In this document: in pieces, positions 25,777 to 33,977 of the stretch
Numbering within the stretch: the first letter of the stretch is position 1
Layout of the letters: the number at the start of each line of letters is the position of its first letter
NCBI GenBank assembly: GCA_002840735.1
Contig: PHBY01000004.1
Coordinates: 186,001-250,000, forward strand
Source of the DNA: Chloroflexi bacterium HGW-Chloroflexi-2
GTDB lineage: Bacteria > Chloroflexota > Anaerolineae > Anaerolineales > Anaerolineaceae
Length of the DNA: 64,000 bases
Reading direction: 5' to 3'
The notes under the pieces: generated by a model
What the model was told of the DNA's origin: nothing
Database searches by the model: none
The model's input: only the letters and a program-made list of their open reading frames with translations
Made by a program: the position numbers and the translations under genes

Positions 25777-26886
25777 ATGAGTGAATTATCCACCACAAGC
25801 AACTCTCCATTACCGATCAAAGAGCGGATCATCCTGTTTGCCAGAAACAATATGGGATTAATTTCTACATTGATATCGATTTTGGCTATCGGTCTAGCTT
25901 TGCTGATCGGAGGAATTTTAATTGCAATTGCTGGAATTAACCCCTGGGAGGCGATTACCTATTTAATCAAAGGATCGTTTGGAAATCGCTATGGTTTTGG
26001 CGAAACCCTAACGCGCTTTGTTCCGCTTTTATTTTGTAGTTTGAGTTTTGCCATTGCCCATAAGTCAGGGTTTTTTAATGTGGGTGCAGAAGGTCAACTT
26101 TTAATGGGGGCTGTAGGGGCAGTTCTGGTAGGTGCCTATATTGATGGATTACATCCAGTGCTTCATGTTTTACTTTGCATAATCGCTGGGATTATTTTCG
26201 GGGCAGTTTGGGCTGGGATTGCTGGTTTTCTTAAAATATTCCTTAGTTCTGACGAATTGATTAATACGATGATGTTGAATTATGTAGCCATCTTATTGGT
26301 TGATTATCTGATCCATGGGCCAATTAAACCACCAGAAAGCTATTTATATGTGTCGGCTACAATTTTGCCCAGCGCAAAATTACCGATTATATTATCCAAA
26401 TCACCATTGCATCTTGGATTTATTATTTCTTTACTGGTAACTGCTGCAGTGTTTTATTTAATTTATCGAACACCGATTGGGTATCAAATGCGTGCCGTTG
26501 GTGCAAACCGTAGGGCAGCTTCCTATGCTGGTATTAACATTGTTTGGGCTACGATTGTTGCGTTAATTACTACCGGCGGATTGGCGGGTATGGGTGGCGC
26601 AATGGAATTGATGGGCACCCAATTTAAGATTGTCAATGGGTTTTCTGCAGGTTATGGTTTTGATGGCATAGGCGTTGCTGTAATGGGACGTTACAATCCT
26701 ATCGGCATTCTACTTGCTGCATTGTTGTTTGCCGTGATCAGGGTAGGCATGGGAGCGATGCAACGTGGAGCGGGAGTGCCATTCCCATTGTTAAATGTAA
26801 TTCAAGGTCTGATTATTGTTTTTGTCATCGCCAGTGGTTATCTGACGAACAAATTATCCGAAACCGTGATTGGAGGTAGAGCATAA
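25777..26886 (+). CDS. BMP/nucleoside-type ABC permease 1
   Basis: A 369-residue membrane protein of the YufP/NupB type with about ten spans. It has KSGFFNVGAEGQLLMGAVGAV, the SSDELINTMMLNYVA loop and MRAVGANRRAASYAGINI, all characteristic of this BPD_transp_2 branch. It pairs with the permease encoded next; the two genes overlap (TAATG), so the heterodimer subunits are probably translated together. Confidence 0.93.
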   Translation: MSELSTTSNSPLPIKERIILFARNNMGLISTLISILAIGLALLIGGILIAIAGINPWEAITYLIKGSFGNRYGFGETLTRFVPLLFCSLSFAIAHKSGFFNVGAEGQLLMGAVGAVLVGAYIDGLHPVLHVLLCIIAGIIFGAVWAGIAGFLKIFLSSDELINTMMLNYVAILLVDYLIHGPIKPPESYLYVSATILPSAKLPIILSKSPLHLGFIISLLVTAAVFYLIYRTPIGYQMRAVGANRRAASYAGINIVWATIVALITTGGLAGMGGAMELMGTQFKIVNGFSAGYGFDGIGVAVMGRYNPIGILLAALLFAVIRVGMGAMQRGAGVPFPLLNVIQGLIIVFVIASGYLTNKLSETVIGGRA

Positions 26887-27815
26887 TGGATGCTGCCTGG
26901 ATGACAACAATTGTGACCTGGTTAACCATGTCAATACGCATGTCAATACCGCTTTTATTTCCAAGCCTTGGAGGGCTGATTTCCCAAAAAGCTGGTGTAT
27001 TTAATTTTGGATTAGAAGGCATGATGCTTTGCGGGGCATATTTCGGGTATTATGGATCGTATGTTACCGGAAGCCCGTGGATTGGTTTATTACTTGGAAT
27101 GATTTCCGGTGGTTTATTGGGTTTACTTCTGGCTTTTACATCCATTCATTTACGAGTCAGTCAGCTGGTGACCGGACTGGGAATTGGTGTTTTCAGTTTA
27201 GGAATAACAGGATATCTTTTCCGATTGATAGGTATCAGTACTGCGACTTCTGCTGCAACATTATTTAGCAACGTAAATTTTGGCGAATTGAGTTCCATTC
27301 CCATCTTTGGTGAAATTTTTCTTTCACATAATTGGATGGTATATGCTGGATTTGTGCTGGTGATTCTAATTGCCTGGTTTTTCTTTCACACTACACCTGG
27401 ATTGAATTTCCGCGCTGTGGGAGAAAATCCCCAGGTAGCGGACACGGCTGGTGTCAATGTGATTGTGAATCGTTATCTGGCAGTGGTGGTCAGTGGTATA
27501 TTGGCTTCTATGGGCGGGGCATTTTTAACCCTGACTCAAACGGCGTATTTCACCGAAAACATTTCTGCAGGTAGAGGTTGGATAGCGATTTCAGCGATTG
27601 TTTTAGGAAAATTTAATCCCTGGGGAGTGTTGTTAGCATGCCTGTTATTTGGCGCAGCTGACGCAGCTCAAATGCAAATACAGGTAATGAATCTGGGTAT
27701 TCCATACCAATTTTTGTTGATGACGCCATATATTCTGGCAATGCTGGCAATGGTTGGATTCGTTGGTAAAGTGAGGTCACCAGCAGCCATGGGTAAACCA
27801 TACGTAAAACATTAA
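26886..27815 (+). CDS. BMP/nucleoside-type ABC permease 2
   Basis: A 309-residue protein of the YufQ/NupC type. It has about eight spans and motifs parallel to its partner (SQKAGVFNFGLEGMMLCGAYFGYYG, VTGLGIGVFSLG, FRAVGENPQVADTAGVNV, GRGWIAISAIVLGKFNPWG). It shares one base with the preceding stop codon (TAATG). The next gene, the Mch-like cyclohydrolase, starts 61 bases later with its own strong ribosome binding site. Confidence 0.93.
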   Translation: MDAAWMTTIVTWLTMSIRMSIPLLFPSLGGLISQKAGVFNFGLEGMMLCGAYFGYYGSYVTGSPWIGLLLGMISGGLLGLLLAFTSIHLRVSQLVTGLGIGVFSLGITGYLFRLIGISTATSAATLFSNVNFGELSSIPIFGEIFLSHNWMVYAGFVLVILIAWFFFHTTPGLNFRAVGENPQVADTAGVNVIVNRYLAVVVSGILASMGGAFLTLTQTAYFTENISAGRGWIAISAIVLGKFNPWGVLLACLLFGAADAAQMQIQVMNLGIPYQFLLMTPYILAMLAMVGFVGKVRSPAAMGKPYVKH

Positions 27816-27876
27816 TTTAAAAATTCTTGAAACCTTTAGACTATTACTAATTAAATAAAAATCGACTGGAGGATCA

Positions 27877-28842
27877 ATGTTTAGTATCAATCAACAAGCC
27901 GTCAAAATCGTCAAGGAAAAAATTCTACCCTTCGTAGAACAACTGAACTGTAGAGTGGTTCATTTAAAAAACGGAGCAACCGTTGTTGATATGGGTGTAG
28001 AAGCACCGGGCGGTTTTCAAGCCGGAAAGTTATTGGTGGAAGCTACCATCGGTGGCATGGGGCATGTTGATTTTGGACAATTTCATTTAGGTGAATTGCA
28101 TTTTTCATCGATTGATGTCTACATCGACCGACCCGTTGAAGCTACTTTATCTTCACAATTTTCTGGATGGAAGATGCCTGGAAAGGACATCCCGGGTTAT
28201 ATCAATCCGATTGGTTCTGGTCCTGCTCGCGCAATAGCCAGGAATGATATATTTTCGCAATCCTGGCATTATCAGGACATCCATCATGAAACTGTATTTG
28301 CAGCTCAAACTCAGGAAGTTCCTGATGAAAGTATTGCAGAGCTGGTGGCAGAAGCCTGTAAAATCAGACCGGAAAATGTTTATATTTTAGCGACAAAAAC
28401 TGCCAGTTTAACCGGATCCATTCAAGTTTGTTCACGTACCGTCGAAGCATCCGTTTGGCGGCTATACAGAAAGGGATTTGATATAGCAAAAATTATCAGT
28501 GGGATGGGCACCTGTCCAATTGCTCCACCGATAAAAGATGAACTGCTGGCTATGGATCGCGTCAATACTGCTTTACTGTATGGGGTCACAGTTCGCTATG
28601 TGGTGGATTGTTCTGATGAAGAAATATTGTCGGTTGTAAATGAAGCTCCTTTCAGTGCTTCTCGACGTTTTGGCGAACGATTCATCGACATTTTTGAAGA
28701 AGGACACCGGGATTTCTATGTGGTTGATAAAGATATTCACACCGTCGCCCGTTACGAATTTATGAATTACAACACTGGCAATATGTTCAGTGGAGGTATT
28801 TTACGAGAGGATATGATTAAAGAATCCTTTTACCGGAAATAG
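27877..28842 (+). CDS. mch: Mch-like methenyltetrahydromethanopterin cyclohydrolase
   Basis: 321 residues, the normal length for Mch. It carries the family hallmarks MGVEAPGGFQAGKLLVEATIGGMG near residue 40, PIGSGPARA (residues 111-119), TASLTGSIQVCSRTVEASVWRLY and GMGTCPIAPPIKDE. Mch interconverts N5,N10-methenyl- and N5-formyl-tetrahydromethanopterin in methanogens and methylotrophs. This enzyme is unexpected beside a BMP importer and a deaminase in a probable Chloroflexota genome, and Mer-like and AcsE/MtrH-like genes lie on the opposite strand a few kb away. It may act on a tetrahydrofolate- or methanopterin-type carrier, or on an imported heterocycle with a similar ring. TGGAGG sets the start. 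Confidence 0.85.
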   Translation: MFSINQQAVKIVKEKILPFVEQLNCRVVHLKNGATVVDMGVEAPGGFQAGKLLVEATIGGMGHVDFGQFHLGELHFSSIDVYIDRPVEATLSSQFSGWKMPGKDIPGYINPIGSGPARAIARNDIFSQSWHYQDIHHETVFAAQTQEVPDESIAELVAEACKIRPENVYILATKTASLTGSIQVCSRTVEASVWRLYRKGFDIAKIISGMGTCPIAPPIKDELLAMDRVNTALLYGVTVRYVVDCSDEEILSVVNEAPFSASRRFGERFIDIFEEGHRDFYVVDKDIHTVARYEFMNYNTGNMFSGGILREDMIKESFYRK

Positions 28843-28846
28843 AACA

Positions 28847-30244
28847 TTGGCAAGGAACATGAAAAATAAATTCGACATAATTATTCAAAATGCAAAGATC
28901 GTAGATGTTAATACCCATCTACTGAGTGATGAATCAGTTATCATTGTTGATAAAGGTGTCATCCAAAAGATCGGAACTATGGAATTATTGGAAACATCCG
29001 AGGCAACCAGAATCTGGGATGCAGAAGAGAAATTAATCCTTCCTGGCTTTATAAATACTCACTGCCACCTTTTCCAAACTTTCATGCGCGGTTTGGGTAA
29101 AGACCTGACCTTCATCAAATGGATGAATAACTCTGTAAGACTGATGATGCCTAATCTGGACGAAGAAGCTATATATCTGGCTGCAATGGTGGGATGCATG
29201 GAAGCGATTAAATCTGGTAACACAACCCTGGTCGATTTCATGTATGCACATGTCAAACCGCATTATGCTGATTACGTCTTGAAAGCATTTGATGATTGCG
29301 GTATTCGAGGTGTGCTGGCAAGAGGAATGACAGATGTCGAGCGCTTACCGGGCAGCCCGGTAAAACCAGCATCTTATGCCACCGCTGCTGATAGTCTGGC
29401 GGAGGTCGATCGATCTAGAGGTATGTATCTTGACCACCCACGAATCAGTTTTGCTGTGGCTCCCAGCGTGATCTGGGGCATGACAGCTGATGGGTTGAAA
29501 GAAATCGCAGCTTATGCCGAAATAAAAGGCATGATTGTAACCATGCACATTCTCGAAACTGTTGACGATGATCAATTCAGTCTCGATAAATACGGAAAGA
29601 CAACCATGCGCGTCCTGGAGGATGTGGGTATATTGGACACAGATTTTCTGGGTGTGCATGCCATTCGGGTATCGGAGGATGATCTGGCCTTATTTAAGAA
29701 GTATCAGACAAGAATTTCATATAACCCTCTGGCAAATATGATCCTGGGTTCAGGTGTCGCACCAATTGTTGACTTTACAAAACATGGGATAAATATCAGC
29801 CTTGGTACTGATGGTGCAGCCAGCAATGACAGTCAAAACTTGATTGAAGTGATGAAAGCGGGTGCTTTATTGCAGAAAGTACACAATCATGATTCTGCAG
29901 CCTTATCAGCCTGGGAAATCTTTTCTATGGCAACCGACCAGGGGGCAGCATGTATTAATATGCAGGATCAAATCGGCTCATTGACCGTGGGAAAAAAAGC
30001 TGATCTGATAGCGGTTGATTTCCAAAAACCGAACACAACCCCCAGTTATGATCCAATTGCCAGTCTGGTGTATTCCGGCAATAGTGAGAACATCGCCATG
30101 GCTATGGTAGAAGGTGAAATCATTTTTGATCATTGTCTTTTTATCAAATTCGATGAAAAAGAAATTCTTTCCAGGGCACAACAAAAAGCGGAAGAAATCT
30201 ACCGCTTTTCGATGGAAAAGAATAATTTTGTCCGAGATGTCTGA
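28847..30244 (+). CDS. COG0402 amidohydrolase/aminohydrolase (pterin, purine or cytosine-type deaminase)
   Basis: 465 residues with the metal-dependent deaminase pattern. THCHLFQTFMRGL holds His72 and His74 of strand 1; further ligands are His in VTMHILE and in FLGVHAIRV, then LGTDGAASNDSQNL with the catalytic Asp. The NDSQN and HLFQT wording is shared with guanine, 8-oxoguanine, hydroxyatrazine and pterin deaminases. The start may be the TTG at 28847 (GGAAA 8 bases upstream) or the ATG at 28859, whose AAGGA is only 2 bases away; I keep the TTG. It follows mch by 4 bases and ends one base from the stop of the convergent operon. Pterin deaminase is attractive given Mch but unproven. Confidence 0.85.
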   Translation: MARNMKNKFDIIIQNAKIVDVNTHLLSDESVIIVDKGVIQKIGTMELLETSEATRIWDAEEKLILPGFINTHCHLFQTFMRGLGKDLTFIKWMNNSVRLMMPNLDEEAIYLAAMVGCMEAIKSGNTTLVDFMYAHVKPHYADYVLKAFDDCGIRGVLARGMTDVERLPGSPVKPASYATAADSLAEVDRSRGMYLDHPRISFAVAPSVIWGMTADGLKEIAAYAEIKGMIVTMHILETVDDDQFSLDKYGKTTMRVLEDVGILDTDFLGVHAIRVSEDDLALFKKYQTRISYNPLANMILGSGVAPIVDFTKHGINISLGTDGAASNDSQNLIEVMKAGALLQKVHNHDSAALSAWEIFSMATDQGAACINMQDQIGSLTVGKKADLIAVDFQKPNTTPSYDPIASLVYSGNSENIAMAMVEGEIIFDHCLFIKFDEKEILSRAQQKAEEIYRFSMEKNNFVRDV

Positions 30245-30245
30245 A

Positions 30246-31466
30246 CTAATCAGGCATCTCGTTTTCATCCGATTTCGATGATTTGACACGATAAACCGTA
30301 TCCGCCTGAGTCATGGTTCTTTCAGGTGCAAATGGGCTGATATCGATCAGATCGCAATAACCTTTATCGATTAATTGTGTGACTATTTCACCAGCGATAG
30401 GTGAATTAACTATTGCTGACCGGAATGAAGCAGCCAGGATCAACCCTTTCAGGTCATCAACCGGGCCTAACAAGGGCATGCCATCCTCTGTGTAGGTAGT
30501 TGGAGCGGTCCAGGTGCGGATGATCTTTGCCTTTCTCAGGACCGGGAAAAAACGTATGGCAATGGTTGACATCGCTTTTGGTGCGACATGACTGATTTTT
30601 CCATCAAGCACTTCACCTGGCCGATCAGCCTGGGCAATTAAGAAATTACCTTCCGGAGTTTGGGATAAAACCATTACCGTTAATTCAGCATCTTCTGGCC
30701 CGTTAATTTCCATCTCAATATGGTCAGCAGAAGTAACGATTGAATTGATCTGCAAGTCTGAGAAACGCTCAGTAACCATGGCAGATGCTCGGAAGGTATG
30801 AATGTTCCAGTTGTGAGCGATCATTTCACCCAATTTACGTGTCCAGGCGGCTGTAGCCAGAACAATGGATCCTGAATAAAATGTTCCTTGGTTTGTTTCG
30901 ACCCCGATAATTCTTCCGCTTTGAATTAATAATTTCCTTACTTCGGTATAGGTATGTAAAGAAAGACCCTGCTGATTTGCTTTTCGCAGAAACGCCCACA
31001 TTAACAAAAATGGGTTGGCTTGCCCCTGATAGGATGCATAGGTGGCACCAAATAAACCATCCGGGCTTACTGCTGGCTCAATTTCTATCACTCTTTCAGG
31101 AGGGATAAACTCATACGGAATTCCGGCTTTTGATAAAATGCTGGCACGTTCAATCGAATTCATCCATTGTGATTCAGAACTCAATAATCTTAACGAAGCA
31201 ATTCGTCTGAAACCAATGGACATGCCTAATTCATCTTCCAATGTATCAAACCGTTTATAGCTTTTTAAGACCATTGGGATGCTGTGCTTAATCTCGACAT
31301 CATTGGATTGCACCATGCCAAAATTCGCACCAGAAGCGCCGGATCCAACATGTTTTTGTTCGATCAATGCGACAGAATACCCAGCTTTTGTCAAATGATA
31401 AGCAATGGAACAACCAACAACCCCAGCGCCTACAATGATCACATCAAATGTGTTCGTTGTTTTCAT
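30246..31466 (-). CDS. DadA/HcnC-like FAD-dependent amine oxidoreductase
   Basis: 406 residues of the DAO family: N-terminal FAD motif VIIVGAGVVGCSIAYHL, SGASGANFGMVQS, VLATAAWTRKLGEM in the middle and the C-terminal RTWTAPTTYTEDGMPLLGP typical of HcnC, sarcosine oxidase beta and opine oxidase beta subunits. Such subunits oxidise secondary amines. Its start overlaps the stop of the 50-residue FAD-motif protein (ATGA), and the HcnA-like [2Fe-2S] protein is upstream, so the three resemble an hcnABC-type complex. It is the last gene of the minus arm. Confidence 0.88.
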   Translation of the reverse strand: MKTTNTFDVIIVGAGVVGCSIAYHLTKAGYSVALIEQKHVGSGASGANFGMVQSNDVEIKHSIPMVLKSYKRFDTLEDELGMSIGFRRIASLRLLSSESQWMNSIERASILSKAGIPYEFIPPERVIEIEPAVSPDGLFGATYASYQGQANPFLLMWAFLRKANQQGLSLHTYTEVRKLLIQSGRIIGVETNQGTFYSGSIVLATAAWTRKLGEMIAHNWNIHTFRASAMVTERFSDLQINSIVTSADHIEMEINGPEDAELTVMVLSQTPEGNFLIAQADRPGEVLDGKISHVAPKAMSTIAIRFFPVLRKAKIIRTWTAPTTYTEDGMPLLGPVDDLKGLILAASFRSAIVNSPIAGEIVTQLIDKGYCDLIDISPFAPERTMTQADTVYRVKSSKSDENEMPD

Positions 31467-31615
31467 GGAAGTACCTCATACGTTTTAAAATATTGTCCAC
31501 CTGCGGAAGGTTGGATATCTATCAGTGTTACTTCCAATCCTAATTCCGAAGCGATTTTTGCAGCCTGGATACCACCAGGGCCGGCACCGATCACGATTAA
31601 TTCAGTCTGTTCCAT
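31463..31615 (-). CDS. 50-residue HcnB-like FAD/NAD Rossmann mini-protein
   Basis: The frame opens at ATG 31615, which overlaps the stop of the [2Fe-2S] gene (TAATG), and closes with a TGA overlapping the start of the DadA-like gene (ATGA). It begins MEQTELIVIGAGPGGIQAAK and continues with ASELGLEVTLIDIQPSAGGQY. This is the first beta-alpha-beta dinucleotide-binding unit of HcnB or OoxA proteins, which normally run to about 450 residues. The rest of HcnB is missing, but the frame is clean and coupled on both sides. It may be a functional mini-subunit or a decayed remnant kept for translational coupling. Confidence 0.75.
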   Translation of the reverse strand: MEQTELIVIGAGPGGIQAAKIASELGLEVTLIDIQPSAGGQYFKTYEVLP

Positions 31616-31920
31616 TATGATTGCACCTCAATGTCGGTGGAGATAATCATACCATCCGCGACTGGTGTTTGACACGCCCGTATGTTGTGATCTCCAATCA
31701 CCTTCACAAGACATTCACAACATATTCCTATATTGCAATAACTGCCAGATGCTTTTCCGGTTTGGTGCTTCCTTTGAAAAACTCGAATGCCTTCACAATG
31801 CAGAATAGTGGAGACCAATTCGCCTTCATAAGCGAAAATCGGTTTCTGATTAACTGTTATTTGAATTTGCTTTGCTTGTTGGAGTTTTCGACCATACCCC
31901 GGTTTATTTTCGATACGCAT
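31615..31920 (-). CDS. HcnA/SoxA-N-like [2Fe-2S] ferredoxin-domain protein
   Basis: 101 residues from ATG 31920. It has the plant-type ferredoxin pattern of HcnA and sarcosine oxidase alpha N-domains: ITVNQKPIFAYEGELVSTIL, then Cys62-x4-Cys67-x2-Cys70 with a final Cys83 in RACQTPV. These proteins relay electrons between the FAD-binding subunits of amine-oxidising complexes. An upstream TTG at 32001 would overlap the methyltransferase gene by 52 bases and has no ribosome binding site, so the shorter form is preferred. Its stop overlaps the start of the mini-protein gene. Confidence 0.85.
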   Translation of the reverse strand: MRIENKPGYGRKLQQAKQIQITVNQKPIFAYEGELVSTILHCEGIRVFQRKHQTGKASGSYCNIGICCECLVKVIGDHNIRACQTPVADGMIISTDIEVQS

Positions 31921-31949
31921 AAAGCCTGCTTTGATATTCTTGATGAACG

Positions 31950-32816
31950 TTATTGTTGACGTTGATGAGAGTTGCGATAATGCTTGAGGAATCTTTTGCA
32001 ATCAGGATCACGCTCTGTGAGCATATCCATTGCTCGTACACTGGAGATTAATCCTTGGATACCTGGATTGATGAAGGCTGCATCTAATCCCCAGGATAAA
32101 GCTCCCAGCAAATAAGCCAGATGGATGGGATCACGCATGGGCATATTACTACCTGCATTACCAATGCCTAATTGGGAAGTGATTCCCATTTCGCTCAATA
32201 ATGCAATAGTCTCCAGGGTGATGCGAAATGAATTATTTTGTAACAAAGCCACTGGCATACAGATTGCATCGATGACTATATCTTCTTTAGGAATACCAAA
32301 TTCCAAACAGGTATCGATTATTTTCTTTGCTGCTGCCATCCTTTCCTCAACAGTCATGGGTACACCTGATCCGGACAAACCGGTTGGCATGCCCGCCACG
32401 ACAGCATGATATTTTTTAGCTATTGGCAGTAGGGTTTCCAATAATTCCTGTTCAGCTGTAACAGTCCAGATGATGGATTTATAAGGAGATAATTCTGCCA
32501 GGGCAGCCTCGATGGCCTCTGCATTTCTTGTGTCCAAACCGACCGGCATTTTAGTTTCTTCATGGATGGATTTTGCCAATTTGGGTAACAGGTTGACTTC
32601 ATCGATCTCTGGATGTGTGATTAATATGGCAGTCATATCAGCACCTGATGATTTTCCCCATTTAGCCAGTTCGAGAAAATAATCAATATTTCCTTTGCTG
32701 ATCGGTTCGATGATTGAATCAGGCTTGTTAATCACATGCAATTGATCATTGATTAACATAGCAGGATGCCCCTTACCGAATGTTAGTTTACCGTTAGTGG
32801 AAGTTAGTTGAGTCAT
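31950..32816 (-). CDS. AcsE/MtrH-like pterin-dependent methyltransferase (DHPS-fold)
   Basis: The 288-residue TIM-barrel protein resembles methyltetrahydrofolate:corrinoid methyltransferases. It shows GADMTAILI after the second strand, VGLDTRNAEAIEAALA (Asp-x-x-Asn pterin region), LLPIAKKYHAVVAGMPTG, GIPKEDIVIDAICMPV, TSQLGIGNAGSNMP and GLDAAFINPG. Family members move a methyl group between tetrahydrofolate or tetrahydromethanopterin and a corrinoid protein. No corrinoid-binding protein is encoded in the window, so the partner is unknown. Positioned between the Mer-like and HcnA-like genes, it ties the amine-oxidising complex to C1-pterin chemistry. Confidence 0.8.
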   Translation of the reverse strand: MTQLTSTNGKLTFGKGHPAMLINDQLHVINKPDSIIEPISKGNIDYFLELAKWGKSSGADMTAILITHPEIDEVNLLPKLAKSIHEETKMPVGLDTRNAEAIEAALAELSPYKSIIWTVTAEQELLETLLPIAKKYHAVVAGMPTGLSGSGVPMTVEERMAAAKKIIDTCLEFGIPKEDIVIDAICMPVALLQNNSFRITLETIALLSEMGITSQLGIGNAGSNMPMRDPIHLAYLLGALSWGLDAAFINPGIQGLISSVRAMDMLTERDPDCKRFLKHYRNSHQRQQ

Positions 32817-32885
32817 GGTTGCTTTTCTGTATTGAATAATTTAAGTCGTTGATAAAAGTTCAATCAATAATTTATTAAAACTTTA

Positions 32886-33836
32886 TTATGCGCTTTCTTT
32901 TACGATAGAATATACATCCGACAACATGCTGATGTTCTTTTGTAAATCGCCAGTGGTTATATTTAAAACAAACATATCCAATTTATGATCATTTTTCAAT
33001 TGGTTTAGGATGAGGGAACATTCTGATGGTGAGCCAGCGACTTTGTATCGTTTGATCATGTCTTTTGTAATTAATTTAGCAACTGCATCAGTACCACCAG
33101 TATCCAAAGCTGATTTGAGTTGACCAATTTCATGCTGATTAAGAAATCCACTTAGTTGTCTTTCTGGGGTATCTTTTAATACATAAGGAAACAGATGGGT
33201 TGCATCTTCAATCATTTGTTCTGTGTAAGCGATTCGGTCCATATAGATCCTTAGTGGATGATTTTCGAATTGATCAACCAATTCTACTGCCGGTCCAATA
33301 TCAGATTTCACCATCAACAACACACCATCAGCCATGCGTCCAGCCAGTTTGAGCATTTGCTCTCCTCGAGCAGCAATCCAGATCGGGATATTTTGGGATG
33401 GTAATTCCATTTTTGCATTCTTAAGAGAAAAAAATTCTCCCTCAAAATCGAATGATTCGCCGGACCATATTCTTCTGCATATGTTGATACTATCCTTGAC
33501 CACTTTTAAAGGTTTTTCGCGTTGAATCATGAAAGTATCCATCACAATGGAACCACCAGCTACCAAAACAAGGATAGCTCTTCCATTGCTGCCTTGATTC
33601 AGGGTGGCAGTTGCAATCGCTGTAACGGCCGGGTGACGAGTATATCCATTTGTAACCGGTCCGAGAAATATCTTATGGGTTTCATGTGCTGCCAGACCTA
33701 GAGTTACCCAAACATCCGGGGTCATTCCCTCATCTGCAACAAGGCAATATTCATATCCGATGGATTCTGCGGCCTTAATAATCTCTATGATCTCGGATAA
33801 TGGCATTATGGGAATTATATTGATACCCATTTTCAT
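32886..33836 (-). CDS. LLM-class flavin/F420-dependent oxidoreductase, Mer-like
   Basis: The 316-residue luciferase-like monooxygenase fold most resembles methylenetetrahydromethanopterin reductase (Mer). Matching segments are INIIPIMPLSEIIEIIKAAESIGYEYCLVADE, IFLGPVTNGYTRHPAVTAIATATL, GRAILVLVAG, NIPIWIAARGEQMLKLAGRMADGVLL. Mer reduces methylene- to methyl-tetrahydromethanopterin with F420H2; the flavin-dependent relatives act otherwise. With an Mch homologue in the convergent operon, a Mer-type role is suggested, but LLM families are wide and specificity is unsure. An AGGA lies about 12 bases before the first ATG, a rather long spacing. Confidence 0.8.
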   Translation of the reverse strand: MKMGINIIPIMPLSEIIEIIKAAESIGYEYCLVADEGMTPDVWVTLGLAAHETHKIFLGPVTNGYTRHPAVTAIATATLNQGSNGRAILVLVAGGSIVMDTFMIQREKPLKVVKDSINICRRIWSGESFDFEGEFFSLKNAKMELPSQNIPIWIAARGEQMLKLAGRMADGVLLMVKSDIGPAVELVDQFENHPLRIYMDRIAYTEQMIEDATHLFPYVLKDTPERQLSGFLNQHEIGQLKSALDTGGTDAVAKLITKDMIKRYKVAGSPSECSLILNQLKNDHKLDMFVLNITTGDLQKNISMLSDVYSIVKESA

Positions 33837-33977
33837 AATATTTTTGCTTCCTTTAATGGAAATATGTAGTGATATGTGATGTAGAAAAACCAGGATAAAG
33901 AAATTAAAACATACAGGTCTATAATAGTCAAACTAAAAATAGATTAAGAAATGCTGTAAATATAATGAAGTGATACT

